34,393 bases of DNA from a virus. Where the stretch lies: positions 1 to 34,393 of IMG/VR virus record IMGVR_UViG_3300030103_001070; one strand, written 5' to 3'. Under the pieces are notes generated by a model. It did not search any database. It was not told the DNA's origin and saw nothing but the letters and a program-made list of their open reading frames with translations. Positions 22,900 to 30,540 of the stretch are shown in pieces (the stretch's first letter is position 1; each line of letters starts with the position of its first letter). Position numbers and translations under genes: made by a program.

Positions 22900-22950
22900 C
22901 ACGGCGGTTAGGGTTTCCTCCCTTTCCCTGATCGCCGTGGCCGCTTTTCT
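22900..22950 (+). terminator. Possible terminator or attenuator before the primase-helicase
   Basis: CACGGCG (22900-22906) pairs with CGCCGTG (22933-22939), with two further outer/inner pairs, around a 26-base loop; TTTTCT follows at 22945-22950. The loop itself has an AGGG...CCCT pair. The stem is good but the loop is long, so it might act as a weak terminator or an mRNA processing site between the SSB-like and primase-helicase genes. Confidence 0.4.
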
Positions 22951-22982
22951 AAAGGGATAAAGGGGCAGGAAAGGGTTTAGTT

Positions 22983-24845
22983 ATGACAAATATATCGGCT
23001 CACATTGAGCAAATAGCGAGGCATTATTGGGGTGAACCCAATATGAAGTTGTCGCAGAAAGGTCGGACGCTGCGCTTCGGCAACAGAGGATCGCGCGAGG
23101 TGCATCTGGGCAAAGGCACTTGGTTTGACTTTGAAACCAATGAGGGCGGGGGCTGCGTGGACTTGGTGCGGATGAATGAGGGTGCCACAATCTCAAGCAA
23201 CATCCCTGAGATACTAGAGCGAAAATTCGGCATACAGCGTCAGGCGCAGCAGTCTTTGCAGCCAGCGCGGTTTATGTCAGCGGTGTATGACTACATCGAC
23301 GACCAAGGCGAGGTGCGTTATCAGGTGCGCCGGTTCGAGCCTAAAACGTTTAGGCAGTGTCGCCCTGACGGCAAGGGCGGTTGGCTGTTCAATATGGATG
23401 GCGTCGAGGCGTTGCCGTATAACCTGCACCACATGATAACCAATCCAGACGCGCCTGTGTTTATCGTCGAGGGCGAGAAGGCGGCACAGCGGCTGACTAA
23501 GCTGGGGCTGGTCGCCACAACGTCTCACGGCGGTGCCAAGAAGTGGCAGCCGGTGCTTAATCAGTATTTCGCTGGCCGCAATGTCGTGGTCTTGGCTGAT
23601 AATGACGACGCAGGCCGCGAGCATGCGGATATCGTTATCGGCAACCTGTTTGGCGTCGCCAAGATGGTCAAGCGGGTGGAGCTGGACGGCCTACCGGCCA
23701 AGGGCGATGTCGTTGACTGGCTAGACGGCGGCAAGGGCTTAGAAGATTTGACGGCAGCGGTTAAGGCTGCGCCTACGGTAGTTGAGGCTCCGGCGGTTGA
23801 GGTTGAGGCGGTTGAGGTGGTCAACGATAACGACGGCGATTACTTCGATTTCGTTGATGAGGATTATCTGATGAACATGCCGCCAATTGAATGGGCAGTA
23901 GGCGAGGGCGACGACGGACTTATCACGGCGCACGGCTTGAGCATGATTTATGGGCCGCCGGGTAGTGGCAAGAGCTTCATCAGCCTAGATATGGCGCTCT
24001 GTCAGGCGCACGGCATTGAGTGGCAGGGCATTGAGACCAAGCAGGGCGACGTGCTTTACATAGCCGGTGAGGGCGTTGGCGGGCTTGGTAAGCGCGTTAA
24101 GGCGTGGAAGTCAACGCACGGACTAGGAACAAGCGGTCACTTTCATATGCTGCCGCTGGCCGTCAACATGCGCGATCAGGCTGAGGTTGAGAAGCTAATC
24201 CGGTCAATCGACCGGCTGGATAGGAAGTGGACGGCGGTATATATCGACACATTGGCGCGGGCAATGCTGGGCGCTGACGAGAATAGCTCGACCGAAACTG
24301 GTTTGGTAATATCTGCGGCTGACGCTATCCGTAATCATGTGCAGTGTGCGGTTGTGTTTGTGCATCATAGCGGTAAGGCGGTTGAGCGTGGCAGTAGGGG
24401 TTCTTCGGCAATCCTTGGCGCGGTAGACACGTCTGTGGTGGTGTCGAAGGACGAGAGCTACATAACGATGCGCGTTGAGAAGCAGAAAGATGCCGAGCCT
24501 ATGGCTGATCTAACGCTGGAAATGACGCCGATTGCATCTATATCAGGATCGTCGGTGGTGCTGACGAGGCTGGATGGCGGCGACGTACCGAAGAAGAAAC
24601 GCACACTTAGACCAGCCTCAGGGCGGCAGGAACATGCGTTTATGGCGCTGCAAAATGTCATCATAGATAGGGGCGAAAAGGTGGTGCCGGTGTCTGCTTG
24701 GCACGACGCTCACACCCTAAAATCGCCCGATTTGACTAAAGGACAGAAGGGCAGCGATAGGCAGGCGCTTCAGAACAAAGGATTGGTCGTTGTTCACGAG
24801 GGCAAATGCTGGATTAACAATGACTTATCGGAAAAGGTTATATGA
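22983..24845 (+). CDS. Primase-helicase (TOPRIM plus RecA-like ATPase)
   Basis: A 620-residue protein that should unwind DNA and make primers at the fork. Residues 1-75 hold a primase-like N-terminal region (EIARHYWGEP-like IARHYWGEPNM, then TWFDFETNEGGGCVDLVR). A TOPRIM domain follows: the EGEKAAQRLTKLG glutamate near residue 162 and D206-N-D208 in VVLADNDDAGREHAD. The C-terminal half is a RecA-like/AAA_25 ATPase: Walker A GPPGSGKS (324-331), Walker B AVYIDT (D422), and VVFVHHSGKAVERGSRGSSA as motif 3/4. The end (about 550-620) looks like a winged helix (QALQNKGLVVVHEGKCW). No separate DNA polymerase or helicase loader was found, so it probably hands the fork to host polymerase. Confidence 0.88.
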   Translation: MTNISAHIEQIARHYWGEPNMKLSQKGRTLRFGNRGSREVHLGKGTWFDFETNEGGGCVDLVRMNEGATISSNIPEILERKFGIQRQAQQSLQPARFMSAVYDYIDDQGEVRYQVRRFEPKTFRQCRPDGKGGWLFNMDGVEALPYNLHHMITNPDAPVFIVEGEKAAQRLTKLGLVATTSHGGAKKWQPVLNQYFAGRNVVVLADNDDAGREHADIVIGNLFGVAKMVKRVELDGLPAKGDVVDWLDGGKGLEDLTAAVKAAPTVVEAPAVEVEAVEVVNDNDGDYFDFVDEDYLMNMPPIEWAVGEGDDGLITAHGLSMIYGPPGSGKSFISLDMALCQAHGIEWQGIETKQGDVLYIAGEGVGGLGKRVKAWKSTHGLGTSGHFHMLPLAVNMRDQAEVEKLIRSIDRLDRKWTAVYIDTLARAMLGADENSSTETGLVISAADAIRNHVQCAVVFVHHSGKAVERGSRGSSAILGAVDTSVVVSKDESYITMRVEKQKDAEPMADLTLEMTPIASISGSSVVLTRLDGGDVPKKKRTLRPASGRQEHAFMALQNVIIDRGEKVVPVSAWHDAHTLKSPDLTKGQKGSDRQALQNKGLVVVHEGKCWINNDLSEKVI

Positions 24846-24949
24846 AAAATGGTTAAATATAACCGTTATATTTATAACCGTATAACGGTAGGTTAGGTTA
24901 TATATACCCTAAGGGTATATAACCTGACCAACCTGCCGAGCGTATAACC
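24836..24949 (+). repeat. TATAACC iteron-like cluster, candidate replication origin
   Basis: Six exact copies of TATAACC in either orientation (+ at 24858, 24873, 24918, 24943; reverse GGTTATA at 24836 and 24896) plus two TATAACG variants (24881, and reversed at 24864) within 114 bases. Intervals are 22, 15, 23, 22 and 25 bases, about two helical turns. The segment is AT-rich, noncoding from 24846 to 24961, and directly follows the primase-helicase gene, the normal place for a phage origin. No protein is known that binds it. Confidence 0.6.
24896..24924 (+). repeat. 29-base near-palindrome in the repeat cluster
   Basis: TATACCCT (24903-24910), a central A, and AGGGTATA (24912-24919) form a perfect 8-bp dyad that continues outward as GGTTATA and TATAACC with one two-base bulge. 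A second dyad, ACCGTTAT (24862-24869) with ATAACGGT (24882-24889), lies nearby. Either could be cruciform- or hairpin-forming elements of an origin, or a transcription terminator lacking a T tract. Confidence 0.6.
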
Positions 24950-24961
24950 AGAAGGGAAAAG

Positions 24962-25540
24962 ATGATGGCGATTAAAAAGACAACGAGGCCGAGGCCAAAA
25001 CCTAGCAAGGTTTACTATCAGCCTACTCAGCCAGCAATGCGTCGGATGCAAGATGCGTTGCACAGGTATGATGATGTCGTGTCTGAGGTTGAGGGGCGAT
25101 GGGGTGTAGACCGTCTGGTGTGGTTAGTTGGTGGCGATCTGCGTGACAGGTTTGAGAAGCAGATGGATAGGCTCAATGCGGCGATAGACAAATGCGATCC
25201 GTCCATCGAGCATGAGGTTGACGTGACGTTACGCGGTGTGGCGGCGTTAGAAGCTGCCGCCATAGCCTCTGGCGCGAAACCTCTCAGCGGTGATTACGTC
25301 GAGGGCAGGATGCCGGATGGCAGGGTGATAGCGATAACGGCGACAGGTTATGAGGCGGGTAAGGTAAAGCGCGACAACCGTGAGATGGTCGTGTATTCTG
25401 CTGACGAGGTAGGGCGGATAATTGAGGGGTTGAACAAAGAAGCGCCTGTGGTTGATGCTATAAAGAACGCGTTTGCCGGAGCTGAGGTTCAAAGTGTTAA
25501 GCCGGTGAAGTATGACTTAGACGACGAGATTCCGTTTTGA
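24962..25540 (+). CDS. Unknown protein with an SSB-type C-terminal tip
   Basis: A 192-residue protein (starts at ATG 24962 or at the adjacent ATG 24965) with AGAAGGG upstream. The N-terminus is basic (KKTTRPRPKPSKVYY). The middle is alpha-helical (RWGVDRLVWLVGGDLRDRFE and QMDRLNAAIDKCDPSIEHEV), resembling a phage family that I recall only as hypothetical proteins with WGVxRLxxLV and ALxAxA segments. There is no sign of an OB fold. The last eight residues, DLDDEIPF, match the SSB C-terminal peptide of alphaproteobacteria, so the protein should be able to bind host SSB-interacting replication and repair proteins. Its stop overlaps the next gene (TTGA). Confidence 0.72.
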   Translation: MMAIKKTTRPRPKPSKVYYQPTQPAMRRMQDALHRYDDVVSEVEGRWGVDRLVWLVGGDLRDRFEKQMDRLNAAIDKCDPSIEHEVDVTLRGVAALEAAAIASGAKPLSGDYVEGRMPDGRVIAITATGYEAGKVKRDNREMVVYSADEVGRIIEGLNKEAPVVDAIKNAFAGAEVQSVKPVKYDLDDEIPF

Positions 25541-25788
25541 GTGGGGTTCGGACAGTGGAAGATATCGACAATGAGCGCGACGATGTACTGAAGGATCGTG
25601 AGTATATGTTGCTCGGCACGTCCACTTGGATTGACATCAGAAACCTCACAGTGAACGTCCAGCGGGTCGGTAACGGCGTTAAGGTGGATATATGGCCAAG
25701 AGAACTGATGCGGGGCTACGAGCCGATAGCAAGCGTTGAGGTTCCGTTTCGAGAGGGGAAGGATAATGATAACTCAGGGGGATGGTAG
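25537..25788 (+). CDS. Small early protein, unknown, TTG start
   Basis: An 83-residue protein starting at TTG 25537, overlapping the previous stop (TTGA). The N-terminal third is acidic and helical (VEDIDNERDDVLKDREYM), then strands (WIDIRNLTVNVQRVGN, VKVDIWPRELM, YEPIASVEVPF). No family is recognised. The next gene starts inside its 3' end (22-base overlap), another sign of a tightly packed operon. A GTG at 25555 is an alternative start. Confidence 0.6.
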   Translation: MSGVRTVEDIDNERDDVLKDREYMLLGTSTWIDIRNLTVNVQRVGNGVKVDIWPRELMRGYEPIASVEVPFREGKDNDNSGGW

Positions 25789-25936
25789 CTGGCAGCGTAT
25801 GCTCGATCAGGATAGATGCCCAAAGTGTCGAAGTCTGATGACAAAGCTGGTGAATGGGCAAATGATGGTCAGGCGTGAGTGCTTGGTCTGCAACTTAACG
25901 ATAAGCGAAATGGACAAGAATAATGAAAAGGGCTGA
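25766..25936 (+). CDS. 56-aa zinc-ribbon-like micro-protein
   Basis: Starts at ATG 25766 with GAGGGGAAGG upstream, overlapping the gene before by 23 bases. It carries DRCPKCRSLMTKLVNGQMMV then RRECLVCNLTI, that is two CxxC pairs about 19 residues apart, the layout of a small Zn ribbon. The overall size is right for an isolated ribbon domain. Its last codons overlap the next gene by 14 bases. It may bind nucleic acid or a host protein; no further clue. Confidence 0.65.
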   Translation: MITQGDGSWQRMLDQDRCPKCRSLMTKLVNGQMMVRRECLVCNLTISEMDKNNEKG

Positions 25937-26192
25937 AGTTTTAGATACGGCGAAAGAATATGTGACAAAGGATCGGGCGGCGGATCACGGCAATATGGAG
26001 GACAACTTCACAACGATTGCGAAATACTGGTCAAACCATTTAGGTCACGATGTCACGCCAATAGACGTGGGCATAATGATGTCATTGTTAAAGATAGCTC
26101 GGTTGAAGGGTAATCCATATCATCAGGACAACTACGTCGATGGTGCGGGTTATCTGGCTTGTGCGGGTGAGCTGGTGGATACAGATGGGTGA
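25923..26192 (+). CDS. Phage protein of the DUF6378 type
   Basis: An 89-residue protein with AVLDTAKEYVTKDRAADHG-type start (EVLDTAKEYVTKDRAADHGN), then TIAKYWSNHLGHDVTPIDVG, IMMSLLKIARLKGNPYH and DNYVDGAGYLACAGEL. This pattern of helices with a D-H-G and N-Y-x-D-x-x-x-Y motif is what I know as DUF6378, common in phage early regions. The acidic residues D72/E82-type on two helices resemble the all-alpha NTP pyrophosphohydrolase (MazG-like) layout, but this is not certain. It overlaps the neighbours on both sides. Confidence 0.75.
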   Translation: MKRAEVLDTAKEYVTKDRAADHGNMEDNFTTIAKYWSNHLGHDVTPIDVGIMMSLLKIARLKGNPYHQDNYVDGAGYLACAGELVDTDG

Positions 26193-26403
26193 TGTACTAG
26201 AGTTCAAGCGTCACTGGGTTTGGTTTTTTAATGAACCAGTGACGTGCGACTACTGCCTCAAGGACACGCGCGGAAAGGTGTTTGAGAAGATGCAGTCGAT
26301 AGTTTGTGGTAATTGCGGTGAGGCTTTACTGTTGATCGACGAAAAAACCAGTTACGTTTTGACCGTGGATTTTGATGGCGAGGATTACGACGATGTCAGC
26401 TAG
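26185..26403 (+). CDS. 72-aa zinc-ribbon-like protein
   Basis: Starts at ATG 26185, overlapping the previous stop by 8 bases. The longer frame to 26140 is rejected because it is inside the DUF6378-type gene. The protein has CDYCLKDTRG and CGNCGEALLLIDEKT, two CxxC pairs about 20 residues apart, and a strand-rich N-terminus (DVLEFKRHWVWFFNE). It is the second small Zn-ribbon protein within 700 bases. Its 3' end overlaps the terminase small subunit start by 11 bases. Confidence 0.65.
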   Translation: MGDVLEFKRHWVWFFNEPVTCDYCLKDTRGKVFEKMQSIVCGNCGEALLLIDEKTSYVLTVDFDGEDYDDVS

Positions 26404-26941
26404 GTTGCCTGATGAAGTTTGGGTTGAGTTCCTGTCTCGCGTGACAGCGGGCAGAGCTGGCCAGTCAGTGTGCAAGGACAAGGACATGCCAGCTTGGGGT
26501 ACGACTTGGAACAAGATACACAACGACAAGGACTTTGAGCGCAAGTATATGAACGCGCTGGCGTCTCGCGGTATGATTTATGCAGATCAGTTGGATGAGA
26601 TAAACAGGCGCGTCCTGAATGGTGAGATTGACCCGCAGGCTGCTAGGCTTGTGTCAGACAACTTCAAATGGACTGCGGCTAGGTTGCTGCCGAAGGTGTA
26701 CGGAGACAAGCAGCAGGTTGACGTGACGCATGAGGCTGGTGGGTCTTACCTCGACCTATTGCAGCAAGTGAACAAGGCAGCTCAGTTGAAGCACGTTGAT
26801 GTGGTGGAACAGAGAGAAGACACAAGTGACGGATTACGCGCACGCGCGACCGAAGTTAACCATATTTCAATTAACTCTGATCTGCCTAAAAAGCAGGCAA
26901 ACAAGCGCAAGAAGGGCAAAAAGTTATCCACAGGCAGCTAA
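26393..26941 (+). CDS. Terminase small subunit, Sf6-like
   Basis: A 182-residue protein (ATG 26393, overlapping the previous gene). It should recognise the packaging site and feed DNA to the large terminase. Residues about 8-50 form a helix-turn-helix (EFLSRVTAGRAGQSVCKDKD, DMPAWGTTWNKIHNDKDFER), and residues 55-110 are the oligomerisation helices (ALASRGMIYADQLDEI, LVSDNFKWTAARLLPK). This F-x-x-R-V-x-x-G-x-x ... V-C-x-D-x-D-M-P pattern is typical of Sf6/pelagiphage-type small terminases. The C-terminus (about 160-182) is Lys-rich and may contact DNA or the large subunit. Confidence 0.87.
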   Translation: MSARLPDEVWVEFLSRVTAGRAGQSVCKDKDMPAWGTTWNKIHNDKDFERKYMNALASRGMIYADQLDEINRRVLNGEIDPQAARLVSDNFKWTAARLLPKVYGDKQQVDVTHEAGGSYLDLLQQVNKAAQLKHVDVVEQREDTSDGLRARATEVNHISINSDLPKKQANKRKKGKKLSTGS

Positions 26942-27112
26942 GTCATTGTATTTGCACGATACGCGTTACGCATAATTAACGTTATGCGACATTTCTGCCA
27001 AATATGTACAAAGTTAACCCAAAATCGGTTAACACCCCCCCATCGAAATATAGCGGGGGGCGGAGATAAAAATATATACCCCTTACCACCCCACCCCCTT
27101 CGGAGTTAACGC
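26942..27112 (+). other. Structured noncoding region between small and large terminase genes
   Basis: 171 bases without a convincing gene. It holds a perfect 7-bp dyad CGCATAA (26969-26975)/TTATGCG (26982-26988), GTTAAC sites at 27013, 27028 and 27105 (a fourth at 26855 is just upstream), and a C7 run (27035-27041) facing a G6 run (27055-27060) that can form a hairpin. A weak promoter is possible (TTGTAT 26946-26951, then CATAAT 26971-26976). It is a candidate packaging site or late control region. GGAG lies before the large terminase ATG. Confidence 0.55.
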
Positions 27113-28513
27113 ATGACCACCACCCCCGCCACCGTCGAAGCGATAGCCGCATTAAGGGCAGACCCCATCCTATTTGTCGAGGAAGTCTTGGGTGCTACGC
27201 CGCAAAAGTGGCAGGCGCAGGCGCTAGACGCAATCGCCGCACATGATCGCGTCGCCATCAAATCCGGCCACGGTGTCGGAAAGACCGCTTTTGAGTCTTG
27301 GGTCGTCCTGTGGTGGCTTATGACGCATTATCCGTGCAAGGTCGCCGTCACCGCGAACAGCGCACACCAGCTATCGGACGTATTGTGGACGGAGATTGAC
27401 CGCTGGGCGCGTAACATGCCGCCCGCGTTCAAGGAGCTGCTGGAGTTCAAGGCCGACAAGATCGCTCTAAAGGGCGCACCCGACAGCTTCGCAGTGGCTA
27501 GAACGAGCCGCCGCGAAAATCCTGAGTCGCTTGCGGGCTTTCACAGCCCCCACATGCTGTTTGTGGTGGAAGAAGCGTCGGGCGTACCCAACGTAATCTT
27601 TGAGACGGCCAGCGGTGCGCTCAGTACCCCCGGCGCGAAAATCATTATGTGCGGGAACCCCACACGGTCGGACGGTTACTTCTATGACGCCTTCCACGGC
27701 GACCGCGAGAAGTGGCACTGCATCACTGTGTCGTGCAGTGAGGGCGAGTATGTTGACCCCAAGTTTATCCGCGAGATGGGCGAGAAATACGGTGAGGAGA
27801 GCAACGTCTTCGCGGTTCGCGTCTTGGGTGAGTTTCCAAAGCAGTCGGACGACGTGCTGTTGCCCTTGCACCTGATTGAGGATGCGACAAAGCGCGACGT
27901 TGAGGCAGGCCCGACCACGCCGGTCGTCTGGGGCTTGGACGTTGCGCGGTTTGGCTCTGACCGGTCGGCGCTGTCCAAGCGGCAGGGCAATATCTTGGTT
28001 GAACCGATCAAGACGTGGCAGAATAAGGACTTGATGGAGCTTGCCGGTATCGTGCTGGCGGAATACGACGCCGTGCCTTATCAGATGCGGCCACAGGCGA
28101 TCTACATTGACGCCATTGGCCTTGGCGCAGGACTGGCTGACAGGCTTAGGGAGCTGGACATGCCCGCCGTTGGCATATCTGTGTCTGAGACTGCCAGCCT
28201 AAAGGCTAAGTTTAATAGGCTGAGGGATGAGCTTTTCTGGCACTGCCGCGAGTGGTTTGAGGCGCGAGACTGCAAGATACCGCAAGACGACACGCTGATA
28301 TCGGAGTTATCTGGCATCCGCTATAAGTATCTTTCGACTGGCAAGTTGAAGGTCGAATCCAAGGACGAGATGAAGCGACGCGGCCAGAGATCGCCCGACG
28401 TGGCTGACGCGTTTGTGCTGACCTTCGCTGGTCAGGGTGCGCTTGCCGGTGGCTACTCCAGAGGTTATAATTCAAATCGCAGTTTGAAACCAAAAACGAA
28501 TTGGGTGGTTTAG
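27113..28513 (+). CDS. terL: Terminase large subunit, Sf6/P22-like
   Basis: A 466-residue packaging motor with an N-terminal ATPase and C-terminal nuclease. Walker A is KSGHGVGKT (K57), the adenine-side W33 Q-motif region is TPQKWQAQAL, Walker B is MLFVVEEASG with E153/E154, and the coupling motif follows in IIMCGNPTRSDGYF. The nuclease active site is given by D276 (WGLDVARFGSDRSA), D333 (IYIDAIGLGAGLAD) and D432 (SPDVADAFVLTF). The layout matches headful-packaging Sf6/P22-type terminases, which cut from a pac site. It follows the small terminase and the structured region, and its stop overlaps the next start (TAGTG). Confidence 0.95.
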   Translation: MTTTPATVEAIAALRADPILFVEEVLGATPQKWQAQALDAIAAHDRVAIKSGHGVGKTAFESWVVLWWLMTHYPCKVAVTANSAHQLSDVLWTEIDRWARNMPPAFKELLEFKADKIALKGAPDSFAVARTSRRENPESLAGFHSPHMLFVVEEASGVPNVIFETASGALSTPGAKIIMCGNPTRSDGYFYDAFHGDREKWHCITVSCSEGEYVDPKFIREMGEKYGEESNVFAVRVLGEFPKQSDDVLLPLHLIEDATKRDVEAGPTTPVVWGLDVARFGSDRSALSKRQGNILVEPIKTWQNKDLMELAGIVLAEYDAVPYQMRPQAIYIDAIGLGAGLADRLRELDMPAVGISVSETASLKAKFNRLRDELFWHCREWFEARDCKIPQDDTLISELSGIRYKYLSTGKLKVESKDEMKRRGQRSPDVADAFVLTFAGQGALAGGYSRGYNSNRSLKPKTNWVV

Positions 28514-30111
28514 TGGATCAATTTAGAGGCGCATATCAGCAGGGGCTGCTGGCTGAAGGCGTTGACCCAAATAGCTTCGACCCCTACGGTTTAGCTGCCA
28601 CTGGCCTGCTATTCGCGCCGGGCGCTGGCGTTGCCGACGCTGCGGGCTATGCGCCAAGCATGACAACCGCTGGCGAATACGAGCCAAGCATGATGGCTAA
28701 CATTGGCGGCGGTCGGTATATGGACGCTGGCTTGCAGGGTCTGGGATTACTCGGTGACGCCTTTATGGCCGCTGGCACGGTTGTGCCGCCACTTATTCCG
28801 GTTGGCGCTGCTATGAAAGCGCCTAGAGCCGCAAGGCTTGCGGGGCGTATGAGTGAAGATGTTAGTGGCACGCTGTTAATGCAGCAGCCTAAAAAGCGCC
28901 CGCAAATACGTCAGATGCCGCAAGCTGAACAAGATTTATACGAGGCCGCCGCTGCGTTCCAACTTCCGCGTGACGTGGGTGAAGGCTTGCTTTTACCTCA
29001 ACGCGCATATGAGTATGGCGCAAGAACCGCAGAAGTCGGAAACCAAGGTCTGCTTGTAGACCCCGGCTTTCAAAACTTAGGCCGTGACCTTCCGATTATT
29101 GGCGACAACGGCACTGTTGTGCGTGACCTAAAAACTTTGGCAGAAAGCCCAACTGTTGATTTACAAAAACTAATCGGTCGCACCGCAAAATTAATGCCCG
29201 GTGACATGACAATGGCTGGCAAAGAGATTACGCACGTTATGGGCGTCAAGCTCAAAAATCCTGTCCGTATGCGTGGCGGTAAGGATTTTTCCGCTGAAGA
29301 ATTATCGCGCGAGCTTGGCGTCGTTTGGGCATCTGACCCAGCCGTCATCTCTGGTTATGCTAAACAGGCTAAAGAGAACCCCGGTCTTGTTGGTGTATAT
29401 ACAGCAATGGGCGGTCGTGGTGGTGACTTCTCTCATCATGTGGCTGACGTTATTGTTGACATGACCAAGCAGGCTAAAAAATGGCTGCCAGAAAGTAAGG
29501 TCGCAGACTTCAACGAGCAAATAAAAAATATGAAGATAAGGAAGTTTGATCCTGAAACCGGCAAAGAAACTATAAGCACTCCATTCACTGATTTTCCCGG
29601 GATCACAAGCCCCAAAATAGAAAAATATATGTATAGCCCCGGAAAGGGCGCAGCGCGAAAAGCTATCGCCGACACTATGGAAAAAAGCTCATTTAGAGAC
29701 GCTGGATTTCCTGACGTTACGGCTATCAGACAAATCGTGTCTGATCCATCTATGTCTAGTCGCGTTAATGACCCTTCAGCTATGCTTGCCCCAACAGGTG
29801 GTAGGATTGTTGAGTTTGACGAAAACCCGATGTTGCTCATGTCTGGTGAGGGCAATATTCCAGAGTTTCACAAGACCTATAGGCAGGCAATCACAGGAAA
29901 TGACCTTGGTGGCTTATCTATTCCTGTTCCGAGAATATTGATGACACCTGACTTTTTTGCTGCCCGCAGAGCTGGCGGTAAAGCCCCATCATCTGATCGC
30001 CGAAGCGCCGAGATCAGTAACGTGCTTCAGGTTATAAGACCAGAGATTGCCGACGACGTTGACGTGTTCCAAGATTATTTTAATCGCGGCTTATTAGGGA
30101 GAGGTTTCTAA
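28513..30111 (+). CDS. Large virion-type or polyvalent protein, unknown
   Basis: A 532-residue protein. GTG 28513 is preferred since it overlaps the terminase stop; the TTG at 28501 lies within the terminase gene. The N-terminal region (about 20-110) is hydrophobic and Ala/Gly-rich (LFAPGAGVADAAGYAPSM, LGLLGDAFMAAGTVVPPLIP). Then come charged domains, including KELGVVWASDPAVISGYAKQ-like ELGVVWASDPAVISGYA and FTDFPGITSPKIEKYMYSPG. The second half resembles the mixed domains of phage polyvalent or MuF-type proteins that enter the cell with DNA. The gene uses more A+T-rich codons from about 29100 to 30000. Exact function is not recognisable. Confidence 0.65.
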   Translation: MDQFRGAYQQGLLAEGVDPNSFDPYGLAATGLLFAPGAGVADAAGYAPSMTTAGEYEPSMMANIGGGRYMDAGLQGLGLLGDAFMAAGTVVPPLIPVGAAMKAPRAARLAGRMSEDVSGTLLMQQPKKRPQIRQMPQAEQDLYEAAAAFQLPRDVGEGLLLPQRAYEYGARTAEVGNQGLLVDPGFQNLGRDLPIIGDNGTVVRDLKTLAESPTVDLQKLIGRTAKLMPGDMTMAGKEITHVMGVKLKNPVRMRGGKDFSAEELSRELGVVWASDPAVISGYAKQAKENPGLVGVYTAMGGRGGDFSHHVADVIVDMTKQAKKWLPESKVADFNEQIKNMKIRKFDPETGKETISTPFTDFPGITSPKIEKYMYSPGKGAARKAIADTMEKSSFRDAGFPDVTAIRQIVSDPSMSSRVNDPSAMLAPTGGRIVEFDENPMLLMSGEGNIPEFHKTYRQAITGNDLGGLSIPVPRILMTPDFFAARRAGGKAPSSDRRSAEISNVLQVIRPEIADDVDVFQDYFNRGLLGRGF

Positions 30112-30368
30112 TGCCCCCAGCCAAAAAGAAAAGCGTCAGCCTGTCCGTCGGGCGCGGTGAAAAGCAGTCGGTCAAGGCTGGTGGTGGACTTACTGCGAAG
30201 GGTCGTGCAAAATACAACCGAGCCACAGGCTCAAAACTAAAGGCACCTGTGACCGGCAAAGTCAAAGCCGGTAGCGCAGACGCAAAGCGGCGCAAGAGTT
30301 TTTGCGCTAGATCAAAGAGCTGGACTGGCCCACGCGGCAAGGCAGCTAGACGTAGATGGAAGTGTTAA
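30111..30368 (+). CDS. Small very basic protein (DUF6321-like)
   Basis: An 85-residue protein that overlaps the previous stop (TAATG). It is full of Lys/Arg (KKKSVSLSVGRGEKQSV, GKGRAKYNRATGSKLKAP-type segment, and FCARSKSWTGPRGKAARRRW). The 'GGLTAKGRAKYNRATGSKLKAPV' logic and RKSFCARS match what I recall as DUF6321 in phages. It is the first of seven small basic genes ahead of the portal gene. It could bind DNA or RNA, possibly inside the capsid; function is unknown. Confidence 0.75.
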   Translation: MPPAKKKSVSLSVGRGEKQSVKAGGGLTAKGRAKYNRATGSKLKAPVTGKVKAGSADAKRRKSFCARSKSWTGPRGKAARRRWKC

Positions 30369-30369
30369 A

Positions 30370-30540
30370 ATGGCAGTAGGATTACATTACTTTCGGGATG
30401 GCACCAAGTATCGCGGCTCTATCCACAAGCACAAGGACGGCACAATTATGACCGGCGCTCGCATGACGCCTGCCAGCAAAAAGGTCGTTCACTTTTCTGA
30501 TTTATCTGAAACAGCTAAAAAGAAGGCAAGGAGAAAATAA
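30370..30540 (+). CDS. 56-aa basic micro-protein
   Basis: ATG 30370 follows the previous stop by one base. The protein starts MAVGLHYFRDGTKYRGSIHK, continues HKDGTIMTGARMTPASKKVV and ends TAKKKARRK. The first part could be a small beta hairpin with HYFRDGTKY / HKDGTIMTG turns, the last is a Lys/Arg tail. Its stop overlaps the next ATG (TAATG). Confidence 0.68.
   Translation: MAVGLHYFRDGTKYRGSIHKHKDGTIMTGARMTPASKKVVHFSDLSETAKKKARRK

Noticed and set aside
26924-26932. TTATCCACA, a perfect DnaA-box sequence at the end of the small terminase gene
   Set aside because: A single box within coding sequence; about one match to TTATNCACA is expected by chance in 34 kb on both strands. No cluster is present.
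27467-27871. A 134-codon minus-strand frame inside the large terminase gene
   Set aside because: The terminase frame has all catalytic motifs; the antisense frame has no motif or ribosome site.
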